Shown here piece by piece: positions 19,183 to 27,218 of a stretch of DNA of 64,000 nucleotides (position 1 is its first letter; every line of letters starts with the position of its first letter). The DNA lies in the NCBI GenBank assembly GCA_963849005.1, contig CAWKGC010000019.1:186001-250000 (forward strand), written 5' to 3'. The DNA is from CAWKGC01 sp963849005. Its GTDB lineage: Bacteria; Pseudomonadota; Gammaproteobacteria; Burkholderiales; Usitatibacteraceae. The translations under genes were made by a program, and so were the position numbers. Under the pieces are notes generated by a model. That model made no database searches. It had not been told where the DNA came from and saw only the letters and a list, made by a program, of their open reading frames with translations.

Positions 19183-20544
19183 TCAGGAATGCTCTGCCTT
19201 CAGCCAGTCATTGCGCACCGCATCGACCGGGCGGACGTAGGGCCGGAACTGGCGCATGGACGCCGGCAGGGTTTCCAGCGCGGCAAAGGCTTCGGTGCGC
19301 TCCTGGAACGGCCCGTGCAGGACGACGACGCGTGGCGTCTCCTTGCTGCCCGAGGCGAGCAGGAAAAGCTCCGCGGGCTTGAGGGCGCGGGAAGCCTCCG
19401 CGAGGTAGGCCTCGAGGTAGTTGCGCTCGCGGGCGTCGGTGGTCATCAGCTGGATCACGAACTTTCCCGATCCGCCGCCTTCGACCAGGGCTTTCCCCGC
19501 AGCGAAACGGGCCGCGACACTGTCAGTGGGCGCGGCTTTGGCCTCGCGGGGCACGGGAGGCGCCGGCGCTGCGTTGTCCACGGGTGCGGCCTGGATCGGC
19601 GCGCTTGCGGCGACCATGGCCGGCGCGGTGGCGGGGGCCGTGCTTCTTCCGACCAGGAACCCGACAACGATGCCCGCCAGGGTGCCGATCACGGCCGCGA
19701 TCACGGCCGGCCGGCGGGCGGGCGCCTTGGCGATGATGATCTGGGTGTCGGAGATTGCGGCGCGGACATGGTCGGCGGTGATCGTGTGCGTGCCCGCCGC
19801 ATAGGCCGCGAGCAGGGTCTTGTCGGCATAGATGTTGATGCGCCGGGTCAGCCCTTCGGAGGCCTCTGCGATCAGGCGCAGCGCTTCCGGGCCGAACAGC
19901 TCGGGGCCGTGATAGCCCGCCGCCCGCAGCCGGAAGTCGAGATAGTCCTTGATGTCGCGCGGCGGCATCGGCTCCAGCCGGAAGGCGTGCGTGATGCGTT
20001 CCTTCAACTGGCGCATGTGCGGCAGGGCCAGGTGGTCGTCCAGCTCGGGCTGGCCGAAGAGGACGATCTGCAGCAGCTTCTCGCGCCCGGTCTCCAGGTT
20101 CGACAGGAGCCGAATTTCCTCGAGGGTCTCCACCGGCATCGCGTGCGCCTCGTCGATCAGGGCGACGACCTGCTTGCCTTCGGCGTGCACCGCGACCAGC
20201 CTCTCCTGAAGCGCGCGCACCAGTTTCGTGGTGCTGGCGCCGGCCGTGTCGACGCCCAGGTCGCCCGCGATCGCGACCAGCATCTCATCGCGGGAAAGGC
20301 TCGGCACCGCAAGGTAGACCGTCTCGACGTTGGCCGGAAGCCGTTCCATGAGCACGCGGCAGAGCATGGTCTTGCCGCTGCCGACCTCGCCGGTGACCTT
20401 GACCATGCCTTCGCCGGCGGTGATCGCGTAGGTGAGCGCCTCCAGGGTCGCGCCGCGGTTGGAGCCCGAAAAGAAGAACTCGGTGTGCGGCGTGATGCGA
20501 AATGGCGCTTCACGGAGCCCGAAATGCTCGAGGTACATCGTCAT
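19183..20544 (-). CDS. mshM: MshM/ExeA-like AAA ATPase with C-terminal SPOR domain
   Basis: A 453-residue membrane ATPase. MYLEHFGLREAPFRITP is the standard ExeA/MshM opening. Walker A is GEVGSGKTM and Walker B VVALIDEAHAM, with sensor-type LFGQPELDDHL after it. A membrane helix at about 283-305 (AVIAAVIGTLAGIVVGF) leads to a periplasmic tail ending in a SPOR-like fold (GKFVIQLMTTDARERNY...VVLHGPFQERTEA). In ExeAB this type of pair helps the secretin pass peptidoglycan; SPOR domains bind denuded glycan. It lies between the regulator and mshL. Confidence 0.8.
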   Translation of the reverse strand: MTMYLEHFGLREAPFRITPHTEFFFSGSNRGATLEALTYAITAGEGMVKVTGEVGSGKTMLCRVLMERLPANVETVYLAVPSLSRDEMLVAIAGDLGVDTAGASTTKLVRALQERLVAVHAEGKQVVALIDEAHAMPVETLEEIRLLSNLETGREKLLQIVLFGQPELDDHLALPHMRQLKERITHAFRLEPMPPRDIKDYLDFRLRAAGYHGPELFGPEALRLIAEASEGLTRRINIYADKTLLAAYAAGTHTITADHVRAAISDTQIIIAKAPARRPAVIAAVIGTLAGIVVGFLVGRSTAPATAPAMVAASAPIQAAPVDNAAPAPPVPREAKAAPTDSVAARFAAGKALVEGGGSGKFVIQLMTTDARERNYLEAYLAEASRALKPAELFLLASGSKETPRVVVLHGPFQERTEAFAALETLPASMRQFRPYVRPVDAVRNDWLKAEHS

Positions 20545-20571
20545 GGCGATTGGGGGGCGGGAGGTTCGCCG

Positions 20572-21993
20572 CTACGGGGTCTCTGTGGCGCGGAGTCTAG
20601 CACCCGCCTTGTTGGCTGCCTCGATGCGGCTGTAAAGGGTACTGCGCGAGATGCCGAGTAGCTTGGCCGCCTGGGACATGTTGCCGCCGGCCATCTCGAG
20701 CGCGGCCTCGAGGTACGCCTGCTCGACCTCGCGAAGCGCGCCATCGAGGACGAACGGCTCGCCGGAGGCCAGCGCGCGCCTGGCATGCGCGGCGAGGTTC
20801 CATGCCCCGCCCGCCGCGCCTTCCTCGGCCTGGGGGGAAAATTCCGCCTCGAGCTCCGCCGCGCCGATCGTGTAACCGCCGGACTTCGTCGTGAGGCGGA
20901 TGATGATGTTCTTCAGCTCGCGGACGTTGCCCGGAAAGGCATAGTCCCGCCAGGCCTTGCGCGCCGCGTCGTCGAGCACGACCGGCTCGGTGCCGTTCTT
21001 CACGGCGACAATCAGGCGATAGTGGTCGAGGAGCTTCAGCTTGTCGTCCCCCAGGTCGCGCAGCGGCGGCACGTCGAGGGTGAACACCGACAGGCGATGG
21101 TAGAGGTCGGCGCGAAAACGGCCTTCGCGGATCTCCGCGCGCAGGTCGCGGTTGGTGGCGGCAACGATGCGCGCCCGGCTCCATCGCGCCTGGGTCTCGC
21201 CGACTCGCTGGTACTCGCCGTTCTCGAGCACGCGCAGCAGCTTCGACTGCAGTTCCGGCGGCAGTTCGCCGATCTCGTCCAGGAACAGCGTGCCCTCGCC
21301 GGCATCCTCGAAATAGCCCGACTTCGCCTGTTGGGCGCCGGTAAAGGCGCCGCGCGCGAAGCCGAACAGGGTCGGCTCGACGAGGTTGGGGGAGATCGCC
21401 GCGCAGTTGAGCGCGAGGAAAGGCTCCTTGCTGCGCGGGCTCAGGTGGTGCAGCGAGAACGCCACGCGCTCCTTGCCGCTTCCGGACTCGCCTTCGATCA
21501 GCGCGGGAAAAGACGAGGAGGCGTACAGGTCGATCTGGCTGCGCAGCTTGCGCAGCGGGGCGCTGTCGCCGATGAGCGTGCGCGCGAGTTCGGCATCCTC
21601 GACGTCGAGCCGGGGCGCCTTGAGCGCGCGATCGAGCAGCGCGCGCAGGTAGTCGGGCTCGCAGGGCTTGGGCACCAGCTCGATGGCGCCCAGCGCGCGG
21701 GCGCGGCGCGCATTGGACTCCTCGTTCTGGCCGGTGAGCACCAGGATGCGCGTCCCGGGGACATGCACGAGCAGGTCGCCGATCAGCTTGAAGCCCTCGT
21801 TGGGCAAATGCGCCACCGGCGGCAGGCCGAGGTCGACCAGCGCCAGGTCGGGCACCAGGCCGCCGCGCAGGAGCGCCACGGCGGATGGCCGGTCGGCAGC
21901 GGTGCTCACCTCGAAATCGGGCGCGAGCACGTATGCCAGGCTCTCCACGATCAGGGGGTCGTCGTCGACCAGCAGCAGGCGGAGCTTTTTCAT
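20572..21993 (-). CDS. Sigma-54-dependent response regulator
   Basis: A 473-residue NtrC-family activator. The receiver has acidic residues in LLVDDDPL, the phospho-acceptor Asp54 in ALVDLGLP and Lys109 in LVPKPCEP. The AAA+ domain has GESGSGKE, the sigma-54 contact loop GAFTGAQ, and GTLFLDEIGELP. The C-terminus has a Fis-type helix-turn-helix (GNMSQAAKLLGISRSTLYSRI). The receiver insert after LGLPP recalls PrsR regulators of PEP-CTERM systems. First gene of the minus-strand pilus block, 27 bases before mshM. No histidine kinase is beside it. Confidence 0.88.
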   Translation of the reverse strand: MKKLRLLLVDDDPLIVESLAYVLAPDFEVSTAADRPSAVALLRGGLVPDLALVDLGLPPVAHLPNEGFKLIGDLLVHVPGTRILVLTGQNEESNARRARALGAIELVPKPCEPDYLRALLDRALKAPRLDVEDAELARTLIGDSAPLRKLRSQIDLYASSSFPALIEGESGSGKERVAFSLHHLSPRSKEPFLALNCAAISPNLVEPTLFGFARGAFTGAQQAKSGYFEDAGEGTLFLDEIGELPPELQSKLLRVLENGEYQRVGETQARWSRARIVAATNRDLRAEIREGRFRADLYHRLSVFTLDVPPLRDLGDDKLKLLDHYRLIVAVKNGTEPVVLDDAARKAWRDYAFPGNVRELKNIIIRLTTKSGGYTIGAAELEAEFSPQAEEGAAGGAWNLAAHARRALASGEPFVLDGALREVEQAYLEAALEMAGGNMSQAAKLLGISRSTLYSRIEAANKAGARLRATETP

Positions 21994-22099
21994 GGCATGG
22001 CAATCATCTTGCGCCGATTATAGAGAGCGCCGCCGCCGAGGGCGAGGAGGCGGGTCCGGGGCCGCGCCGCAACCGGCCGCCAAGGGCAAAACTGCTAGA

Positions 22100-22989
22100 A
22101 TGGCCAATCCCGAATTTCCCGTGCCCGAACCCCGCGTGAGCAGCGACAATCTCGTCGAAATCGACGATCTCAGCTTTTCCTTTGGCCGCCGCTCGATCCT
22201 GAAGGGGATCTCGATGGCCGTGCCGCGCGGCAAGGTCGTCGCGATCATGGGCGGGAGCGGCTGCGGCAAGACCACGCTGCTTCGCCTCATCGGCGGCCAG
22301 TTGAAGCCTTCCAAGGGCGCGGTGCGCGTTGCCGGCCAGGTCGTGCACGAACTCGACCAGGAGGGGCTCTACAAGATGCGCCGGCAGATGGGCATGCTGT
22401 TCCAGTTCGGCGCGCTGTTCACCGACATGACGGTCTACGAGAACGTCGCCTTCCAGCTGCGCGAGCACACCAGCCTTCCCGAGGCCTTGATCCACGACCT
22501 CGTGCTCATGAAACTGAATGCGGTCGGGCTCCGCGGCGCGCGCAACCTGAAGCCCGCCGAGCTTTCCGGCGGCATGGCGCGTCGCGTCGCGCTGGCGCGC
22601 GCAGTGGCGCTGGACCCGATGCTGGTGATGTACGACGAGCCGTTCGCGGGACTCGATCCGATCTCGCTCTCGGTGGTCGGCCAGTTGATCCGCAAGCTGA
22701 ACAATGCGCTTGGGCGCGACGTCGATCGTGGTGACCCATGACGTGGTGGAGTCGCTGCAGATCGTCGATTACCTGTATTTCATTTCCGATGGCGGCATCG
22801 TCGGGCAGGGAACCCCGGACGAGGTGCGCCGCTCGACCGAGCCGTTCGTGCACCAGTTCGTGCATGCTGAGACCGACGGGCCGATCCCGTTCCACTATCC
22901 GGCGCTTCCCTTGGCCGAGGATGTCGGCCTGCAGGCGCCTACCGTGGAGTCGACCGGGCTATTTCCACATCGGGAGCCGCGGTGCTTGA
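22100..22989 (+). CDS. mlaF: Phospholipid-transport ABC ATPase MlaF, two probable frameshifts
   Basis: The ATPase of the Mla retrograde or anterograde phospholipid system, about 295 residues after repair. Walker A is GGSGCGKTT (51-59), then the Q-loop LFQFGALFTDMTVYENV, signature ELSGGMARRVALARA and Walker B MLVMYDEPFAGLDP. At about 22711 GGC reads GGGC; removing a G joins LNNALG to ATSIVVTHDVVESLQ. A second GGGC near 22958 probably hides the true end (TGYFHIGSRGA then TGA at 22987), overlapping mlaE by 8 bases. Otherwise the frame runs to 23033. Divergent from the response regulator. Confidence 0.9.
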
Positions 22990-23779
22990 CCGCGCGCGCG
23001 GCTGGATCGAGGGCCTTGGCCACGGCTTCATAGAGAGCATCTGGCGGATCGGGGCCATGGCGCGGTTTTTCGTGCTCGTGCTCGCAAACTCGGGCACCAG
23101 CTTCCGCCGGTTCAGGCTGGTAATGCGCGAGGTCTACTTCGAGGGCGTGCTGTCGCTCGTGATCGTCATGGTCTCCGGCCTTTTCGTCGGCATGGTGCTG
23201 GGGCTGCAGGGATTCGAGACGCTGCAGAAATACGGGGCGCAGGACTCGATCGGCGTGCTCGTGGCGCTGTCGCTGGTGCGCGAACTCGGGCCGGTGGTGG
23301 CGGGGCTGCTTTTCGCCAGCCGCGCCGGTTCGGCGATCACCGCGGAGATCGGGCTGATGAAGACCACCGAACAGCTCTCCGCGATGGACATGATGGCGGT
23401 GTCGCCGATGTCGCGGGTGATCGCGCCGCGCTTCTGGGCCGGCGTGATCTCGATGCCGCTGCTCGCGGCGCTCTTCTCCGCGATGGGCGTCTTCGGCGGC
23501 TATCTCGTGGGCGTGGTCATCATCGGCGCGGACAACGGCACCTTCTGGTCGCAGATGCAGGCCTCCGTGGACTTCCGATATGATGTGATGAACGGCGTGG
23601 TGAAGAGCCTGGTGTTCGGCGTCGCGGTCTCGGTGATCGCCACCTTCGAGGGGTTCGACGCGCCGCCCACGGCCGAGGGCGTTTCGAGGGCGACCACACG
23701 GACCGTGGTGAGTTCCGCGCTCGCCATCCTCGCCCTCGATCTCGTGTTGACGGCATTCATGCTCCGGTCGTGGAACTGA
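22982..23779 (+). CDS. mlaE: Phospholipid-transport permease MlaE
   Basis: A 265-residue multi-spanning inner-membrane permease (MlaE/DUF140). GTSFRRFRLVMREVYFEGVLSL and SGLFVGMVLGLQGFETLQKYG are the family signature, with ELGPVVAGLLFASRAGSAITAEIG in the centre. Five to six hydrophobic segments are visible. The start is a GTG at 22982. It works with MlaF, D and B as the inner-membrane complex for lipid movement to or from the outer membrane. Confidence 0.95.
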   Translation: MLDRARGWIEGLGHGFIESIWRIGAMARFFVLVLANSGTSFRRFRLVMREVYFEGVLSLVIVMVSGLFVGMVLGLQGFETLQKYGAQDSIGVLVALSLVRELGPVVAGLLFASRAGSAITAEIGLMKTTEQLSAMDMMAVSPMSRVIAPRFWAGVISMPLLAALFSAMGVFGGYLVGVVIIGADNGTFWSQMQASVDFRYDVMNGVVKSLVFGVAVSVIATFEGFDAPPTAEGVSRATTRTVVSSALAILALDLVLTAFMLRSWN

Positions 23780-23837
23780 CTGGCCCGGGAATCAGGTCGT
23801 CCGCACCGGGCGGCCATGCGTTTGGGGAATCGTGAAG

Positions 23838-24311
23838 ATGGATAGACGTTCAATTGATCTGTGGTTCGGCGCGTTCGTGATCGCGGGGTTCTTCGCGCTT
23901 GCCGTGCTGGCCTTCAAGGTCGGCAATTTCGGCGCCGAGCGCGCCAACCGCGTCTATCGCGTCGAGGCCAAGTTCGACAACATCGGCGGCCTCAAGGTGC
24001 AGGCGCCGGTGAAGAGCGCGGGCGTGCTGGTCGGGCGGGTCGCCGACATCAAGTTCGACAACCAGAAATTCCAGGGTGTGGTGACGATGGCGCTGGACGA
24101 TCGCTTCACCTTCCCCAAGGACACTTCGGCCGCGATCCTCACCTCGGGCCTGCTCGGCGAGTCCTATGTCGGGCTCGATGCCGGCGGGGACGCGGCGAAC
24201 CTCAAGGCGGGCGACAAGGTCATGATCACGCAGTCCGCTGTCGTGCTCGAGCGACTCATCGGCCAGTTCCTGTTCAGCAAGGCCGCCGACGGCGGCGAAG
24301 CGAAGAAATGA
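23838..24311 (+). CDS. mlaD: Phospholipid-binding MCE-domain protein MlaD
   Basis: A 157-residue protein with one N-terminal membrane anchor (WFGAFVIAGFFALAVLAFKV) and a single MCE domain (VYRVEAKFDNIGGLKVQAPVK, then SGVLVGRVADIKF-like, TSGLLGESYVGL). MlaD forms a hexameric ring carrying lipid on the periplasmic face of the MlaFE core. ATG 23838 follows TGGGGA at a better distance than the GTG at 23832. It ends with a charged tail, slightly shorter than in enterics. Confidence 0.94.
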   Translation: MDRRSIDLWFGAFVIAGFFALAVLAFKVGNFGAERANRVYRVEAKFDNIGGLKVQAPVKSAGVLVGRVADIKFDNQKFQGVVTMALDDRFTFPKDTSAAILTSGLLGESYVGLDAGGDAANLKAGDKVMITQSAVVLERLIGQFLFSKAADGGEAKK

Positions 24312-24327
24312 CAAGGAAAAACGAGAC

Positions 24328-24951
24328 ATGACCAGGAAATGGATTGCGGCATTGGCCGCCGGTGCGGCGGCAATCGCGTTCGCCGCGGACCTTCCCCCCG
24401 ACGAGATGGTGAGAAAGACCGTCGATGAAGTGCTTGCGGTGATCAAGGCCGACAAGAACCTGCAGGCGGGCAACCAGAAGAAGCTGCTCGAGTTGGTCGA
24501 TGCGAAGGTCCTGCCCAACTTCGATTTCACGCGGATGACGCAGCTGGCGATGGGGCGCAGCTGGCGGGACGCGAGCGACGCGCAGAAGGAAGCGCTCACA
24601 CGCGAATTCCGTACGCTGCTGGTGCGCACCTATTCGAGTTCGCTTTCGCAGTATCGCAACCAGACGATCGAAGTGAAGGCTTCGCGCATCGCGCCTGCGG
24701 ACACCGAAACGACGGTAAAGACGGTGATCCTCCAGCCGGGCGGCCCCGGCGTGCCGATCGACTACAGCATGGCAAAGGGCGCCGCGGGATGGAAGGTCTA
24801 CGACGTGGTGATAGACGGCGTTTCGCTTGTCACGACCTATCGGGGCTCGTTCTCGGACCAGATCCGGCAGGCCGGCATCGACGGCCTGGTCAAGACGCTC
24901 ACCGACCGCAATGCCGCGCAATCCGGCGCAAAGGCGGAAGTGAAGCCGTGA
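24328..24951 (+). CDS. mlaC: Periplasmic phospholipid carrier MlaC
   Basis: A 207-residue secreted protein (signal peptide cleaved near FAA-DL). It shows the Tol_Tol_Ttg2/MlaC features: LVDAKVLPNFDFTRMTQLAMGRSWRDA, FRTLLVRTYSSSLSQYRNQ and WKVYDVVIDGVSLVTTYRGSF. MlaC ferries phospholipid between MlaD and the outer-membrane partner MlaA. No mlaA is found between mlaD and mlaC or elsewhere in the window. Its TGA overlaps the GTG of mlaB. Confidence 0.94.
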   Translation: MTRKWIAALAAGAAAIAFAADLPPDEMVRKTVDEVLAVIKADKNLQAGNQKKLLELVDAKVLPNFDFTRMTQLAMGRSWRDASDAQKEALTREFRTLLVRTYSSSLSQYRNQTIEVKASRIAPADTETTVKTVILQPGGPGVPIDYSMAKGAAGWKVYDVVIDGVSLVTTYRGSFSDQIRQAGIDGLVKTLTDRNAAQSGAKAEVKP

Positions 24952-25247
24952 ATGCCACCAACGAGGTGCTCGTCCTCGAAGGGCCTCTGTCGGTCGAAAC
25001 AATGGCCGACCGGGTCCTGCCCGAAAGCAACGCCTATTGCGGCCGCAGCGACCTGCCCGATTGCCTGACGATCGATTTCGCCAAGGTGACCGAAGTCGAT
25101 TCCGCCGCGGTGGCCCTGCTGCTCGAATGGCGGCGCGAATCACAGCGCCGCGCCAAGGGCCTGAGCTTCGTCAACGTCCCCGCCAACCTCATGGCCCTCG
25201 CCGAGCTCTACGGGGTCGACGACCTCATCCAGCCGCACCGGGCCTGA
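24948..25247 (+). CDS. mlaB: STAS-domain protein MlaB
   Basis: A 99-residue STAS protein: LTIDFAKVTEVDSAAVALLLEWRRES contains the core loop that in MlaB docks on the MlaF ATPase and is needed for activity. The start is GTG at 24948, overlapping the mlaC stop as GTGA; the ATG at 24952 is out of frame. Closes the mlaFEDCB set. Confidence 0.88.
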   Translation: MNATNEVLVLEGPLSVETMADRVLPESNAYCGRSDLPDCLTIDFAKVTEVDSAAVALLLEWRRESQRRAKGLSFVNVPANLMALAELYGVDDLIQPHRA

Positions 25248-25249
25248 GC

Positions 25250-26179
25250 GTGGTCGCCGCCGTACAGGTAAACGACGTGGGAAAGTCGTTCGGCGCCACG
25301 CGCGCGCTGGACGGCGTATCGCTCAGCGTCGCGCAGGGCGAGTTCTTCGCCCTCCTCGGGCCGAATGGCGCCGGCAAGACGACGCTGATTTCCGCGCTCG
25401 GGGGGCTTGCCCGGGCGGACGCCGGGACGCTTTCGGTGATGGGTTTCGATGTCCGCGCCCAGTACCGCCAGGCCCGGCGCTCGGTCGGCATCGTGCCGCA
25501 GGAGATCGTCTTCGATCCGTTCTTCTCGGTGCGCGAGACGCTCGCCTTCCAGTCCGGCTACTTCGGCATGACGAAGAACGGTGCGTGGATCGACGAGTTG
25601 CTCGACCGGCTGGCACTCACGCCGAAGGCCGACGCCAACATGCGCTCCTTGTCCGGGGGAATGAAGCGCCGCGTAATGGTGGCGCAGGCGCTGGTGCACC
25701 GGCCGCCGGTGATCGTGCTCGACGAGCCGACGGCAGGCGTCGATGTCGAGCTTCGCCAGACGCTCTGGAAGTTCATTCGCGAATTGAACAAGGCCGGGCA
25801 CACCATCGTGCTTACCACCCACTACCTCGAGGAGGCCGAGCAGTTGTGCACCCGGATCGCCATGCTCAAGGCAGGCAGGCTCGTCGCCCTGGACACGACG
25901 GCCAACCTGCTTGCCGCCTTTTCCCGGCGCGTGCTGCGGCTGCGCCTCGTGTCCGGGAGCCTGCCGCCGGGCATAGCGGCCAGCGCGCAGCTCGATCCGA
26001 CCGGCCGGCACATGGTCCCGATCGACGATTTTTCGCAGGTTGCCGATGTGCTGGTGGCACTGAAGGCAGCGGGCGCGGCGATCGCTGACATGGAAGTCAC
26101 GGAGCCCGACCTGGAGGACGTGTTCCTGAAGATCATGCGCCGCGAGGACGCCCCGGCCGCGGGACGGGCCCCCGCATGA
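25250..26179 (+). CDS. ABC-2 type transporter ATPase (YadG-like)
   Basis: A 309-residue ABC ATPase with a GTG start: Walker A GPNGAGKTT, Q-loop VPQEIVFDPFFSVRETL, signature LSGGMKRRVMVAQAL, Walker B VIVLDEPTAGVDVE and H-loop LTTHYLEEAEQ. The C-terminal extension EVTEPDLEDVFLKI is typical of exporters paired with an ABC-2 permease, which follows with an ATGA overlap. The cargo is unknown. This pair commonly sits between mla and bolA/murA in Betaproteobacteria, so a cell-envelope role is likely but unproven. Confidence 0.9.
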   Translation: MVAAVQVNDVGKSFGATRALDGVSLSVAQGEFFALLGPNGAGKTTLISALGGLARADAGTLSVMGFDVRAQYRQARRSVGIVPQEIVFDPFFSVRETLAFQSGYFGMTKNGAWIDELLDRLALTPKADANMRSLSGGMKRRVMVAQALVHRPPVIVLDEPTAGVDVELRQTLWKFIRELNKAGHTIVLTTHYLEEAEQLCTRIAMLKAGRLVALDTTANLLAAFSRRVLRLRLVSGSLPPGIAASAQLDPTGRHMVPIDDFSQVADVLVALKAAGAAIADMEVTEPDLEDVFLKIMRREDAPAAGRAPA

Positions 26180-26931
26180 GCGGATTCACGACGCTTTTCC
26201 GCAAGGAGATCGTGCGGTTCTGGAAAGTGAGCGTGCAGACCGTCGCCGCTCCCGTGCTCTCCGCGCTGCTCTACCTGCTGATCTTCTCGCACGTGCTCTC
26301 TGGGCGGGTCGAGGCCTTCCCGGGCGTGAGCTACACGCAGTTCCTGGTCCCGGGGCTGGCGATGATGTCGATGCTGCAGAACGCTTTCGCCAACAGTTCC
26401 TCATCGCTGATCCAGTCGAAGATCTCCGGCAACATCATCTTCATCCTGCTGCCGCCGCTGTCGCCGCTGGAGCTGTTCGGGGCCTACCTGCTCGCTTCGA
26501 TCGCCAGGGCGGCCGCGGTGGGCGCGGGCGTGTTCGTTGCCGCTTTCCTGCTGGTGCCGGTGCCCATCGCCCATCCGCTCTGGGCCATTGCCTTCGGCGT
26601 GCTCGGATCGGGGCTCCTGGGCGCACTGGGCATCATCGCCGGGATCTGGGCGGAGAAGTTCGACCAGATCGCGGCCTTCCAGAATTTCCTGATCATGCCC
26701 CTCACATTCCTCTCCGGCGTGTTCTACTCGATCCATTCCCTGCCGCCTTTCTGGCTGGGACTGACGCACCTGAACCCCTTCTTCTACATGATCGACGGCT
26801 TTCGCTTCGGATTCTTCGGCCAGGCCGACGTTTCCCCGTGGCTTTCGCTGGCGATTGCCGGGGGCGCATTCTGTGCCCTATCATTTTTCGCCCTGCAACT
26901 GCTCCGTTCGGGCTACAAGCTGAGGACCTGA
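26176..26931 (+). CDS. ABC-2 type transporter permease (YadH-like)
   Basis: A 251-residue integral membrane protein with about six helices. FRKEIVRFWKVSVQTVAAPVL at the start, PGLAMMSMLQNAFANSSSSLI in the middle and PLTFLSGVFYSIHSLPP..LTHLNPFFYMIDGFRFGF near the end fit ABC2_membrane (YadH). Start overlaps the ATPase stop. Partner of the upstream ATPase; substrate unknown. Confidence 0.9.
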   Translation: MSGFTTLFRKEIVRFWKVSVQTVAAPVLSALLYLLIFSHVLSGRVEAFPGVSYTQFLVPGLAMMSMLQNAFANSSSSLIQSKISGNIIFILLPPLSPLELFGAYLLASIARAAAVGAGVFVAAFLLVPVPIAHPLWAIAFGVLGSGLLGALGIIAGIWAEKFDQIAAFQNFLIMPLTFLSGVFYSIHSLPPFWLGLTHLNPFFYMIDGFRFGFFGQADVSPWLSLAIAGGAFCALSFFALQLLRSGYKLRT

Positions 26932-26939
26932 TTGCCGCC

Positions 26940-27179
26940 ATGGTCGAACCCCGCTCCATCGAAGATTCCATCCGCGCCGGGCTTGAATGCACCCATCTCG
27001 AGGTATCGGGCGATGGCGCGCATTTCGAGGCGGTGATCGTCAGCCCGCGCTTTTCCGGCCTCACGCGCGTGCGCCAGCACCAGCTGGTGTTTGCCGCTCT
27101 CGGGGATCGCATGCGCGAGGAGATCCACGCGCTGTCGATGAAGACCTTTTCTCCCGACGAGTGGACGCAGCAGCCCTAG
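26940..27179 (+). CDS. BolA/IbaG family protein
   Basis: A 79-residue BolA-fold protein: IRAGLECTHLEVSGDGAHFEAVIVSP with the conserved GDGxHFE and then HQLVFAALGDRMREEIHALSMKT. The final HALSMKTFSP is typical of IbaG (YrbA), which works with monothiol glutaredoxins in iron-sulfur trafficking. It lies directly upstream of murA, as yrbA does in E. coli. The ATG at 26940 is chosen; the region upstream belongs to the permease. Confidence 0.88.
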   Translation: MVEPRSIEDSIRAGLECTHLEVSGDGAHFEAVIVSPRFSGLTRVRQHQLVFAALGDRMREEIHALSMKTFSPDEWTQQP

Positions 27180-27218
27180 AACGATGTCCCGGCCCGGAGC
27201 GCGGCCGAACGGAAGACC

